The notes under the pieces are model-generated. The model did no database searches. It was not told where the DNA came from and worked only from the letters and a program-made list of their open reading frames with translations. DNA of 64,000 nt from Verrucomicrobiia bacterium (GTDB lineage Bacteria > Verrucomicrobiota > Verrucomicrobiia > Limisphaerales > Pedosphaeraceae). Positions 7,903 through 15,879 of this stretch are shown here, piece by piece (the stretch's first letter is position 1; each line of letters begins with the position of its first letter). The translations under genes were made by a program, and so were the position numbers. The stretch is from contig DATAUW010000017.1 of assembly GCA_036268055.1 (NCBI GenBank), forward strand, positions 1 to 64,000, in the 5' to 3' direction.

Positions 7903-9876
7903 TTAGTTCAAAAGCCGCTCGAGTTTCGCGAGCAGGTCCGCCTCGGACAAGTCCGGGCTGAGGACCAGATTTACCTTTTGTAAAACTTGCGTGTTCAAAT
8001 CGTCCTGGCTGCAACCGGCTAGTTTAAGCACCACTTTCAATTCCTCTTTCTGCTGGCGCACTTCGGCGAGCAGGGCGTCCAGCGCGCGGTCATTCGGCTC
8101 GACGAGCAACATGACGCCGGCGAATTGATAATCACTCGACTGCAATAATTCCGGCAAACTTTCCGGCGCGGTCGCGACGACAATATGATAATTATGCGAG
8201 CGCAAAAATTCCGCGGTCTTGTCGAGCAACTCGCCGCTCTGGCCGAGCAGCAAAAGGCTCCGGCGCACGATGCGTTTGGCGTCCGGGCTGGAAGCCATCG
8301 AGTCCGGTTCGGAAAAATCGGTTTGCGGCAGCCAGATATGAAAGGTCGTACCCACGCCTTCCTTTGATTCGACAGAAATTGCGCCCTGATGTTTCTCGAC
8401 CGCGATGCCGGCATTGTAGAGTCCGAGTCCCGAGCCTTTGGACTTGGTGGTGAAAAACGGATCGAAGATGGAAGCGAGATGGCGTTCCTTAATGCCGCAA
8501 CCGGTATCCTGAATCGTCAGGCAAACGCTCGGCGTGCGCGGAATCACGCCTTTCATATTCGTGAGCGCGGGCATGGTTTCATGGCGCGACGTGCGCAAGG
8601 TCAGACTGCCGCCCTGCGGCATGGCGTCGGCGGCATTGAGCAAAAGATTGATAACCACCTGGCGAAGCTCGACGAGGTCCACATAGACCGGCAACGATTC
8701 TGTCGCCAATTCCGTGCCGACGCGGATGCGGCGCGGCAAAATCTTGCTGAGCAATTCGAGCAGGTCCTTGGCGATTTCGTTCAGGTCATGGTAATTGCGT
8801 TCGCCGGTCTGTCCGAGATGCAGGTTGATCATTCGCTGCACGAGCTGGCTCGCCTGCATGGAACTTTTCTTGATGAGCGAAAGGCCTTCCTCGAAAGGAT
8901 GTTGCTCGTTGATTTGCGTGAGGAACGATTCGCTCAAGGAATGGATGCCCGCCATGATGTTGCGAAAATCGTGCGCCATGCCCAGCGTGAGCACGGCAAG
9001 CGTCTCCTTCCACGCGGCGGTGGAAAGGCGTTTTTCGGCGATGGTTTGGCGCGTGACATCAAGCCAGGCAACTTCGTAACCGAGCAAAAGTCCGTTTTGC
9101 GTGATGGCGGGCTGGCGATGTTCGAGCACGTAAGTGACGCGCCCGGTCAAGGCATGGCGGATGCGATAGGTGCTCGTGGAATCCGCGCCGGTTTGCGCCG
9201 CGCGTTTGAATTGCTGTTGCAATTCTCCGGCGTCCATCTCATGCACCAGTTCCCAAAAACGCCGCGGCTGGCTGGACCAATTCTCCGCCGAGATGCCGGT
9301 GAGTTCCTCAATGTTCGGGCTGACAAATTCGAGGCTGAAATCCGGACGCTGACTGAAGATGACGCAGGGCCAGCGACGCATGAGACGGTCGAGTTGCGCC
9401 TCGGCGCGAAGCAGGCGCACGAACATATCGCGCCGCGCCGATTCGCTGTGCAGATGTTCATCCCAGATGGCTTCTTCGAGTTCGGAAAGCGGGGGCAAGG
9501 TGGAATTGAGGCGAACGAAAGAACTGTCCGCGCTGCGGGCGGATTCGAGCATGAACCACTGGGCGGATTGGGCATCGCCGCCGAGTTTGAGCGACAGCCG
9601 GGCGAAAGGAGATTTGCCTTGGGTAATGGTCGCGAGCGGTTCCTGCCATTGCGGGACGACGTTTATGAGAATTTCCCAAAAGGACCGGCCGACGAGGGCG
9701 GTGGACGGTTGTTCAAGCCAGTTGAGCAAAGATTCGTTGACCTCCGTCACGCGGCCGGCGGCGTCGAGAATCGCGAGGCCCCCTTCGAGCCAGCTATGCG
9801 GAATGAAAGGTTCGGACGGCGGTGCGGTGGCCGGACCATCCGACGCGGGGCGGGACGGTTGAAAATTCGTTGGCAC
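7903..9876 (-). CDS. PAS-domain sensor histidine kinase with degenerate receiver
   Basis: Two PAS-like regions (about 30-130 and 150-280) precede a HisKA box with the phosphorylated histidine near residue 300 (GMAHDFRNIMAG). The HATPase domain shows N box NLLLNAADAMPQGG, G1 DTGCGI, F box DPFFTTK and G2 GSGLGLY. The last 115 residues fold like a receiver (RRSLLLLGQSGELLDKTAEF), but the acidic pair and phosphoacceptor aspartate are gone (VMLLVEP). No membrane helix is present, so sensing is cytosolic. The start is GTG. It lies 9 nt upstream of the HD-GYP-like regulator, forming a two-component pair likely linked to motility or behaviour. Confidence 0.93.
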   Translation of the reverse strand: MPTNFQPSRPASDGPATAPPSEPFIPHSWLEGGLAILDAAGRVTEVNESLLNWLEQPSTALVGRSFWEILINVVPQWQEPLATITQGKSPFARLSLKLGGDAQSAQWFMLESARSADSSFVRLNSTLPPLSELEEAIWDEHLHSESARRDMFVRLLRAEAQLDRLMRRWPCVIFSQRPDFSLEFVSPNIEELTGISAENWSSQPRRFWELVHEMDAGELQQQFKRAAQTGADSTSTYRIRHALTGRVTYVLEHRQPAITQNGLLLGYEVAWLDVTRQTIAEKRLSTAAWKETLAVLTLGMAHDFRNIMAGIHSLSESFLTQINEQHPFEEGLSLIKKSSMQASQLVQRMINLHLGQTGERNYHDLNEIAKDLLELLSKILPRRIRVGTELATESLPVYVDLVELRQVVINLLLNAADAMPQGGSLTLRTSRHETMPALTNMKGVIPRTPSVCLTIQDTGCGIKERHLASIFDPFFTTKSKGSGLGLYNAGIAVEKHQGAISVESKEGVGTTFHIWLPQTDFSEPDSMASSPDAKRIVRRSLLLLGQSGELLDKTAEFLRSHNYHIVVATAPESLPELLQSSDYQFAGVMLLVEPNDRALDALLAEVRQQKEELKVVLKLAGCSQDDLNTQVLQKVNLVLSPDLSEADLLAKLERLLN

Positions 9877-9996
9877 AACGATTTTGTGTAATGACGATTT
9901 AAAATGGTGGATAACCCTCCCGAACTCAACCGTAAAATCGAGGCGACGAAATTGATTTTCCGTTTTAGCGTCAGCTATGACCGCCGCTACAGACGA

Positions 9997-10374
9997 TCAC
10001 GAATAGCATTGCCACGCGGCGAAGGCGGCGCGGCGGGTGTAGGAGCGCTGGATTTTGCGCAGGTTGCGGCCGGCTTGTTCAAAGGTTTGCTGTTCGAGGC
10101 GGGCGCGGCGCATTTGCGCGGCGAGCAGTTCGGCGTTGCGGGCCTCGAGCGAAATCAAGTGTCCGACTTCCTTGCGAAAAGGTTTGGCAGCGGCGGCGGG
10201 ATTTTGCGCGGACCAATTGGCATCGGCGGCGGCGAGGGTTTTTTGCAATTCGGTCTTGCGAGCCTGAATCTCGCGGACGGAGGTCCATTTGGCGGACCGG
10301 ATGGCGACGGCTTCGTCCTGACTCAGCGCACGCCACTCTTCGAGGAGGGAAGCTATGTTTTCCGGCGCGGTCAT
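9997..10374 (-). CDS. FlgN/FliT-like small helical flagellar protein
   Basis: This 125-residue, almost wholly helical protein (MTAPENIASLLEEWRALSQD to QRSYTRRAAFAAWQ) begins one nucleotide after the fliS stop codon. Its heptad-like leucine spacing and position suggest a type III export chaperone of the FlgN or FliT kind, which holds hook-associated proteins or FliD before secretion. No diagnostic motif exists for these short families, so the assignment rests on length, helicity and context. The C-terminal Arg/Ala/Trp tail is unusual. Confidence 0.7.
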   Translation of the reverse strand: MTAPENIASLLEEWRALSQDEAVAIRSAKWTSVREIQARKTELQKTLAAADANWSAQNPAAAAKPFRKEVGHLISLEARNAELLAAQMRRARLEQQTFEQAGRNLRKIQRSYTRRAAFAAWQCYS

Positions 10375-10375
10375 G

Positions 10376-10813
10376 TCACGCGGCCTGGAGATTCAGGGAA
10401 CCGGCGGAAGCGTTGTCCACGGCGGGACCGCGTTGCAACATCTCCGCCCAGCTATCGCGGAGAACGCGCAGGCGCATGATGACTTCCTCGATCGGTTCTT
10501 TTTTCTTTTTGACGTTGGCTTCCTGAAGACGGCGGTAAAAGTAAGTGTAAAGCCGGCGAAAATTTTCCGCGACGTCACCGCCTTGTTTCATGTCGAGGCG
10601 GGCGTTCATCTCAAAGATGATCGCCTGAGCGCGCAGCACATTGTTGCTGATGGTCTGGTTGAAATCCAGCGGGTCGGTGTGATTGAACCCGGTCAATCCC
10701 TTTTCCAGAAAGCTGATCGCGCCCTCATAAAGCATGAGGACCAACTGGCCAGGGGTGGCCGTCTGGGTGGCGACTTTGCGATAGGATTGCCAGGGATTAT
10801 TGCGCTGGATCAT
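10376..10813 (-). CDS. fliS: Flagellar secretion chaperone FliS
   Basis: The protein (145 residues) begins NNPWQSYRKVATQTATPGQLVLMLYEGA, the standard FliS opening with the conserved Tyr, the TATPGQLVLMLYEG motif and a four-helix bundle. FliS binds the flagellin C-terminus in the cytoplasm, stops premature polymerisation and delivers it to the export gate. It is followed by the FlgN-like gene with a one-base gap and preceded by flgM by 12 nt, so flgM-fliS-flgN-like form one transcript, probably from the sigma-28 promoter at 11142-11169. The C-terminus has a Lys-rich KKKKEPIEE patch. Confidence 0.96.
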   Translation of the reverse strand: MIQRNNPWQSYRKVATQTATPGQLVLMLYEGAISFLEKGLTGFNHTDPLDFNQTISNNVLRAQAIIFEMNARLDMKQGGDVAENFRRLYTYFYRRLQEANVKKKKEPIEEVIMRLRVLRDSWAEMLQRGPAVDNASAGSLNLQAA

Positions 10814-10825
10814 GGGTGGGAAATT

Positions 10826-11122
10826 TTATTCCTGGGCGGAGGTCAATTTGTCCGCCAGAAAATTGGAAAGAGTTTTGATCGTGCCCGCCGAGGGATAACC
10901 CGGGTCGTTGATCAACTGTTTGGCCCGTTCAACCGCCTCGGGGCGGACGTCGGGAACGCTCTTGAGCGCGCCGTCGAGCGCGGTCGAATTTGCAAAAGGG
11001 TCCGCCGCCTCGCTGGCGCCGGAGGCCGCCGAGGAACGCCTGGCGGTTGCCACGCCGTTTACAGCACCGACTTTCATATTAGAGTTAATTTCCATATCGT
11101 TCGGCGGAATAATATCCGCCAT
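10826..11122 (-). CDS. flgM: Anti-sigma-28 factor FlgM-like
   Basis: This 98-residue protein has a disordered, Ala/Ser-rich N-terminus and a helical C-terminus (VRPEAVERAKQLINDPGYPS, then TIKTLSNFLADKLTS). The C-terminus matches the FlgM pattern, in which two helices wrap sigma-28 and IxxLAxxL-like residues contact it. FlgM holds FliA until the hook is finished, then is exported. Two observations support the call: its place beside fliS and the flagellins, and a sigma-28 promoter immediately upstream, giving the usual autoregulatory loop. An internal ATG (MEINSNMK) at 11095 is an alternative start. Confidence 0.85.
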   Translation of the reverse strand: MADIIPPNDMEINSNMKVGAVNGVATARRSSAASGASEAADPFANSTALDGALKSVPDVRPEAVERAKQLINDPGYPSAGTIKTLSNFLADKLTSAQE

Positions 11123-11141
11123 TTATACACTCGCTGCCTTA

Positions 11142-11169
11142 TTATCGGGCAGACTTCGAAAAAACTTTA
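11142..11169 (-). promoter_or_regulatory. Sigma-28 promoter of flgM-fliS
   Basis: On the minus strand TAAAGTTT is followed after 12 nt by CCCGATAA. The sigma-28 (FliA) consensus is TAAAGTTT-N11-GCCGATAA. The -10 element ends 20 nt before the flgM ATG. Confidence 0.85.
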
Positions 11170-11174
11170 GCGGC

Positions 11175-11888
11175 TCAATGTTTTTCTCCAAAGCGGTTTG
11201 GAATCGTCGCCAGCACCGTGGCCAGCGTGTATTGGCCGAAACGCGCGGGTGAAGCCAGCACCGTGGCCGGGTCGGCCGAGGCCGCGTCATTACGTAAATG
11301 TTGCGTATAATAGGCCCGCGCGCCAGTGGTGACCGGCGGATCACCGGCATCCATCAATTCATCGGCGGACCAAAGGATTTTCGCGCGGACATCGCTGGGG
11401 GTCATGATTCCGGGGTTGTGGGTCTCCACGAGGGTGAATTTCCAGCCCACCGCCAGCGGCTGATACGGCTGATAACGGGTTAACTGGCAAAACAGCACGG
11501 CATCGCAACCAGTCATTTCACTGACGCGCTTGAAAAGGTCGGGTGGCAGTTGCTCGTCCGAACGCCAGCCGTTTTGGCCGGTCCATTGCTGGAGGTTGAT
11601 GCGAGTGACCGGGATCACTTCGAAGCGTTTCAACTTTTCCAATTCCGAATACAAAACTGGTTCCAGGGTTTCGACGCCGGCTTCCAAATCTGAGGCTGAA
11701 TGGGTCATGGTCAGCGGCAGCACGGCGACCCGGCGCACGCTGGCGGGGAGGACGTCGGAATTGCGATAAACATTCGTGGGCTTGTAACTGGGGCCGAGGT
11801 CCTGGATGGGCACGGGCATCGGCGGCAGCGCTTTGCAACCGGTAAACGCGAGAGCGGCGAGCAGGACGCAGGCGAGGCGCAATTTCAT
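11175..11888 (-). CDS. Outer-membrane-type lipoprotein, TolB/CsgG-like fold, flagellar context
   Basis: The start at 11888 (MKLRLACVLLAALAFTGCKALPP) gives a signal peptide with lipobox AFTGC, so the mature protein is lipidated on Cys20. The 237-residue product has RRVAVLPLTMTHSASDL, which resembles the beta-strand opening of TolB-N/CsgG-like domains, then GCDAVLFCQLTRYQPYQP and a C-terminal helical end. A longer frame with an upstream ATG at 11930 would overlap the preceding gene and hide the signal peptide. It lies between the 211-residue unknown and flgM. Its place suggests a role in the flagellar envelope passage, by analogy with FlgP/FlgT-like proteins, but this is inference. Confidence 0.82.
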   Translation of the reverse strand: MKLRLACVLLAALAFTGCKALPPMPVPIQDLGPSYKPTNVYRNSDVLPASVRRVAVLPLTMTHSASDLEAGVETLEPVLYSELEKLKRFEVIPVTRINLQQWTGQNGWRSDEQLPPDLFKRVSEMTGCDAVLFCQLTRYQPYQPLAVGWKFTLVETHNPGIMTPSDVRAKILWSADELMDAGDPPVTTGARAYYTQHLRNDAASADPATVLASPARFGQYTLATVLATIPNRFGEKH

Positions 11889-11910
11889 CCGCAGCGTTTT
11901 TTGTGAGGCA

Positions 11911-12546
11911 TCACGCCAGACTTTTTTCATCAAGCTTCTCCAAAATATCACTGAATTGTTTGAGCCAGGGCGACAGATGGCCGTCCAAGGTGTCGGATAG
12001 CCGGAGCAGACTTTGCCTGCGCGCGAGCAAAACTTCAACCTCCGCCTGAAGCAAGACAAATTGCTGCCAGTGCCGGATGAGCGAGCCGCCGACGGCTTCG
12101 AATTGTTCCGGGCAGATGCCCCACAATTCTTCGAGGAAATTTAGCTCGAACAATGGCGTCTTGCAATCGGTGAGCAATTCCGCCCAGAGCTTCTCGGCGA
12201 TGGGCCATTCGTTGATCAGCACGAGGGCCTGCATTTCGACAGCGCGCAATTCGATGCCCTGCACCTGCCCCTGCGCGGCGCGGATGACCTGGCGGCCGAG
12301 TTCGCGAAACGAGATGCGTTCCATCTTGCCCTCGTCGAGCGACTGGCGCCTGGGGACGGCGGGATGTTTGCTGGAATCACCGGTGGAAAAAAGACTGGGG
12401 ATCTTGGCGCGGCGCAACGCGAGACTCTCGAGATGCGCGAACATGCCGAGCATCGCTTCGAGACTGCGCCCGGGCAAATTGACAATTTCCGCGTCGAGAT
12501 CTTCGCGGAAAAGCTTTTTGACCGGTGATTGAACAACATCGCCCAT
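11911..12546 (-). CDS. Flagellar-cluster protein of unknown function
   Basis: The 211-residue soluble protein is mainly helical (KKLFREDLDAEIVNLPGRSL, AVEMQALVLINEWPIAEKLW, RHWQQFVLLQAEVEVLLARR). The last 70 residues have heptad spacing and may form a coiled coil. It lies between fliD and the lipoprotein gene, 22 nt before the latter's start. I recognise no family. The position suggests a cytosolic export chaperone or regulator for FliD or the flagellins. Confidence 0.78.
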   Translation of the reverse strand: MGDVVQSPVKKLFREDLDAEIVNLPGRSLEAMLGMFAHLESLALRRAKIPSLFSTGDSSKHPAVPRRQSLDEGKMERISFRELGRQVIRAAQGQVQGIELRAVEMQALVLINEWPIAEKLWAELLTDCKTPLFELNFLEELWGICPEQFEAVGGSLIRHWQQFVLLQAEVEVLLARRQSLLRLSDTLDGHLSPWLKQFSDILEKLDEKSLA

Positions 12547-12633
12547 GCAATTATATCGGCAGGATTGCGTCTGAAATAAAGCGGCGGATGAAGCAAAATA
12601 AAAAATATTTCACGTTCCGTCCGCACGTTCGGA

Positions 12634-14424
12634 CTAACCGGAAGATGAACTCGAAGAACTGGCCGCCTGGGGAGCCGCATTTGAACTGGCGGTGGATGAA
12701 CCGAAGTAGGTGTTCAAATATTGCTTTTGCGTATTGATCGAATTGATGGCGGTTTCCATGGCCACGAATTCGTTGGTCAGGCGTGTGCCATCGGCGGTGA
12801 TGCGCGCGTTGAGCGTGGTGATGCTGTCGTTGATGGCGGTGACCTGCTTGGTCATGTTGGCCTCGTCATTGGAGAGCACGCCATTGGAGCCGTTGACGTT
12901 GGTGAGATACGTGTTCAACTGCGTGGCGAGGCCGGTGGTGGCATTGGTGAACAGGTCCTGGACGCCGCTGAGATTGGTCGTGATCGCGTTGTTCAATAGC
13001 GCCGTGCTCGAAATTGAGAGGGTATTGTCATTGCCGTTGGTAAGGATGCCGAGATCATTAAGGCTCTTGATCGCGCTCGTTGAAGCGGAGGGATTGCCGG
13101 CCAACTGGCGAAGCTTGGTGGCGATGTCTTCGGTGTCCAGATCGCCGGTCAAAGGCGCCGCCGTGATGGTGGTTCCCGAACTGGAGTCCGTCGAAGTCGT
13201 GGGCGTGATCTGTCCGGTGATATACGATTGCGCCGCGTTGTAATCCGTCACAAACGAACTGATGGCCGCAGAAATGGTATTGACGTCGCTGCCGATGGTG
13301 ATCGAAGTCGTGCCGGTACCGGTGGCCGTGACTGACAAGCCCGCGACACCGGCAGACGTGCCGTCAATCGTGTTCGACTGGCTGGTCTGTGTGCCGCCGT
13401 TATTGATCTTGTATTGCATGTTCGCGCCGCGCACCAGCGAGCCCGAGGTCAGCCCGGTCGCCGCCAGAAAATTTCCTGTCACGTCCTGCAGGGAGATGCC
13501 GACATCGCCGGTGGTTTTGTTGGTCAGGACGAAACTGTCGTTGATCGAATCGTAGGTGGCGGTGACGCCGGCGGAGGAATCGTTAATGCGCTCAAGGACG
13601 TCGTTGACGCTGTCGGTGTCCGAGCTGTAATTGATCGCGACGCCGTTGATGAGAAATTGGCCGGCGCCGCTGCCGCCATCGGTGATGGTGGTGGCGAGAT
13701 TGGCGTTTCCAAGCGGGTTGCTCAGGTTGACGCCGCCGAGGCTCGAGGCGCTGGTAATGATGCCCGTGCCGTTGTTATAGAGTTGGGCAGCCTGGAGAAA
13801 ATTGCTGGAGTCGGTGGCGCTGCCGAGGACGATGGCGCTGCTGCTGTTGAGCGAAATTTCGTCGGTGGCGGAATTGTAGCTGGCCGTGACGGCGCCGCCG
13901 GTGGCGGTGTTAATTTTGGTGAAGACGGATTGCAAGGTGTCCGTGGCGGCGATGGTGACGGCCTGGCCATTCACTGTGAACGTGCCGGCGGAAACCGGCG
14001 TGGCGAAACCGGCGCTGCTCAACACCACCCCGGTAACGTCATCGGTGGCGCTCAATGGTTTCGCGCTGGCGGTCGCGCCTTGCTGGACGGCGTCCGTGGC
14101 CAGTTGAATCACATTGAAAGAGTAAGTGCCGAGCGGAGTGGCGGCGGCGGCGGTGGCGCTGACGACATTGGGATTGGAAACCGAAGTCGTGCGGCTGTTG
14201 AAAAAGCTGGGATCGCTGAGCGTGGTGATGTCGGATTGCAACTGGGTCAACTGCGAACCTATGCCCTGATAGGCAGTATTTTTGCTCTGGTAGGAGGCAA
14301 TCTGCGTGTTCATCTGCGTCTCCGGCGCTTTTTCCACCGTGAGCAACTCATTGACGATGTTGGTCCAATCGAGGCCGGAAGCCAGCCCTGAGAGCGCCAG
14401 ACTGCTATTCGTTGTACTAGCCAT
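12634..14424 (-). CDS. fliD: Flagellar hook-associated protein 2 (filament cap)
   Basis: The 596-residue protein has the FliD N-terminus (LALSGLASGLDWTNIVNELL), Ser/Thr/Ala/Gly-rich middle domains made of beta repeats, and a C-terminal coiled coil ending in an Ala/Ser tail. FliD forms the pentameric cap that inserts flagellin at the filament tip. It is exported without a cleaved signal. It lies downstream of the first flagellin gene but has its own sigma-28-like promoter (14431-14458). The codon-strand bias leaves a long meaningless Gly-rich frame on the opposite strand. Confidence 0.95.
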   Translation of the reverse strand: MASTTNSSLALSGLASGLDWTNIVNELLTVEKAPETQMNTQIASYQSKNTAYQGIGSQLTQLQSDITTLSDPSFFNSRTTSVSNPNVVSATAAAATPLGTYSFNVIQLATDAVQQGATASAKPLSATDDVTGVVLSSAGFATPVSAGTFTVNGQAVTIAATDTLQSVFTKINTATGGAVTASYNSATDEISLNSSSAIVLGSATDSSNFLQAAQLYNNGTGIITSASSLGGVNLSNPLGNANLATTITDGGSGAGQFLINGVAINYSSDTDSVNDVLERINDSSAGVTATYDSINDSFVLTNKTTGDVGISLQDVTGNFLAATGLTSGSLVRGANMQYKINNGGTQTSQSNTIDGTSAGVAGLSVTATGTGTTSITIGSDVNTISAAISSFVTDYNAAQSYITGQITPTTSTDSSSGTTITAAPLTGDLDTEDIATKLRQLAGNPSASTSAIKSLNDLGILTNGNDNTLSISSTALLNNAITTNLSGVQDLFTNATTGLATQLNTYLTNVNGSNGVLSNDEANMTKQVTAINDSITTLNARITADGTRLTNEFVAMETAINSINTQKQYLNTYFGSSTASSNAAPQAASSSSSSSG

Positions 14425-14430
14425 AAACTG

Positions 14431-14458
14431 TTATCGTCCTTTTTCCGCGCTGGCTTTA
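14431..14458 (-). promoter_or_regulatory. Sigma-28-like promoter of fliD
   Basis: The minus strand reads TAAAGCCA, 12 nt, GACGATAA, close to the FliA consensus with one base more spacing than the flagellin promoters. The -10 element ends 7 nt before the fliD ATG, so the leader would be very short; transcription may also come from read-through. Confidence 0.6.
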
Positions 14459-14485
14459 CTGAAAAATTGAGATCTAAAAAGCGTT

Positions 14486-14513
14486 ACTCGGGCGGCACGA
14501 ATGCCGCCCGAGT
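14486..14513 (-). terminator. Intrinsic terminator of the first flagellin gene
   Basis: A 12-bp GC-rich stem (ACTCGGGCGGCA / TGCCGCCCGAGT) with a short TTCG-like loop lies 31 nt after the stop codon, followed on the minus strand by AACGCTTTTTAG. A near-identical hairpin ends the second flagellin gene. Confidence 0.85.
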
Positions 14514-14544
14514 CTGATTACCCAATCAGTGACTGAACTCCGGA

Positions 14545-15348
14545 TTATTGGAGGAGTTTCAGGACCGATTGCGGGCTCTGATTAGCCTGAGCGAGCATGG
14601 ACGTGCCAGCCTGCACCAAGATCTGATACTTGGCGAAGTTGGTACTTTCCTGCGCGACATCCACATCGGAGATGGTGCTGTTCGCGGCCGAGAGGTTCGT
14701 CTGCAGAACGCTCAACTGCTGGCCGGTGTAGTTCAAACGCTGTTCGTTTGCACCCACGGTGGCACGGTCCGTCGCCAACTGGACGATCGCCGCGGTAACC
14801 GCCGTCAACGCCGAGGAGGCGCCGGTGGTGGTGGTGATGTCCGCGCCGGTCGCGCCGGTGTAGGCGGAAGCGGTCAGGTCAACGCCCGTCATCGAGAACG
14901 TATCGCCAGCGCCGTCGCTGGTGACCGTCAACGCCGAGGAACTGAACAAGCTGACACCGTTGAAGTTCTTCGAGGCAGCATCCGTGATATACGCGGAGAG
15001 CGTGCTGAATTGCTTCTGGTAGTCGGCGCGTTCGGAGTCGGTCTTCGTGCCGTCCTGCGCTTCAACAGCGAGGGTGGCCATCTGATCGAGAGCCGAACCG
15101 ATCTGTTGCAGATACCCGTCCTGGGTTTGTGCGAACGAGACCGCGTTGCTCACGTTGGCGTTGGCAGCTCCGGTCTGACCGATTTGCGCGGTCAGCGAGA
15201 TAGATTCCGCCAAGCCAGCGGGATCATCAGCAGGAGTTACGATTTTCGATCCAGAAGACAAGCGAGCCAGAGACTGGTTCAGCATGTTCGTGGACGTATT
15301 GAGGTTATTGGCACTGGTAAGCGCCGTGATGTTTGTATTGATTACCAT
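14545..15348 (-). CDS. fliC: Flagellin (copy 1)
   Basis: This is a minimal flagellin of 267 residues. It has the conserved N-terminal D0/D1 helix (MVINTNITALTSANNL, LARLSSGSKI, PADDPAGLAES) and C-terminal D1/D0 helix (LVQAGTSMLAQANQSPQSVL), with only a short surface-exposed middle of about 60 residues. It is the filament subunit and is secreted through the flagellar export gate. A second copy with the same length and nearly the same sequence lies 532 nt upstream. Each has its own sigma-28 promoter, structured leader and terminator. The differences concentrate in the Thr/Ser/Ala-rich middle (SDGAGDTFSMTGVDLTASAY). Confidence 0.97.
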   Translation of the reverse strand: MVINTNITALTSANNLNTSTNMLNQSLARLSSGSKIVTPADDPAGLAESISLTAQIGQTGAANANVSNAVSFAQTQDGYLQQIGSALDQMATLAVEAQDGTKTDSERADYQKQFSTLSAYITDAASKNFNGVSLFSSSALTVTSDGAGDTFSMTGVDLTASAYTGATGADITTTTGASSALTAVTAAIVQLATDRATVGANEQRLNYTGQQLSVLQTNLSAANSTISDVDVAQESTNFAKYQILVQAGTSMLAQANQSPQSVLKLLQ

Positions 15349-15488
15349 AACTAACTCTTTCCTTGAGTCACCCCTTGCGGGGTTTCTGTCACGGCTTCCT
15401 TGCCGTGTGGTGAATTTCGATTGCGGGCATCACCTAGTTTCCTTTGGCCTTTTATGGCTGCCAATTACCGATGTCGTTACGACACGAC
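15349..15488 (-). ncRNA. Structured 5' leader of flagellin copy 1
   Basis: The leader of about 140 nt can form a series of hairpins, all shared with copy 2: TGTCG/CGACA, TTGGC/GCCAA, GGTGA/TCACC, CACGGC/GCCGTG, CCCC-GCAA-GGGG and ACTC/GAGT. The last one holds the Shine-Dalgarno AAGGA in its loop, 11-17 nt before the ATG. Several stems differ in sequence between copies yet keep pairing, which supports a selected RNA structure. It may control translation or export coupling. I cannot match it to a known riboswitch. Confidence 0.65.
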
Positions 15489-15495
15489 ACTGAAT

Positions 15496-15522
15496 TCATC
15501 GGAAGATATTCAAAATACTTTA
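15496..15522 (-). promoter_or_regulatory. Sigma-28 promoter of flagellin copy 1
   Basis: On the minus strand TAAAGTAT, 11 nt, TCCGATGA: the FliA consensus with exact spacing. It lies 147 nt before the ATG, so the transcript would carry the whole structured leader. Confidence 0.85.
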
Positions 15523-15813
15523 GTGAAGATTGGGAAAAGATTTTAACAGGCGGAAAGTCAAAAATGCCTGATACGACTGGGTATTATCGCACTTTTGAGA
15601 ATCAAACTTGAGAGGAGAGTTTTCAGTTTCAAGTTTCAAGTTTTCAGCAAGCGGGGGAAGTGGATGCAGCGGTGGATATTTTTTCTTTGGGTGGATTATG
15701 GGCTTGCCTCGCTGCGCTCGGGATAGTCAATGAGAAGTGGTGGGTTGGGTGATCTCTATGCACTTCCGGACTGAAAATTTGAAACTGAAAAACTTTTTGC
15801 TCGCCGCGCAAAT

Positions 15814-15849
15814 ATAAAAAAAGCTCGGGCGGCATGAATGCCGCCCGAG
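15814..15849 (-). terminator. Intrinsic terminator of the second flagellin gene
   Basis: The stem CTCGGGCGGCAT/ATGCCGCCCGAG is followed on the minus strand by CTTTTTTTAT, 30 nt after the stop codon. The 290 nt between this and the copy 1 promoter hold no gene, only T-rich and AT-rich sequence. Confidence 0.92.
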
Positions 15850-15879
15850 TTAGATTACCGTATCAGAAGGCTGAGCTTC

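Noticed and set aside
10355-11170. A 271-codon open frame on the plus strand across fliS and flgM
   Set aside because: It runs antisense through three genes with good family matches and sigma-28 control on the other strand.
13414-14391. A long Gly/Ala-rich open frame on the plus strand opposite fliD
   Set aside because: It is the complement of fliD in GC-rich DNA, has no family resemblance or ribosome binding site, and its composition (GGG, AVI, DRD runs) is that of an antisense shadow.
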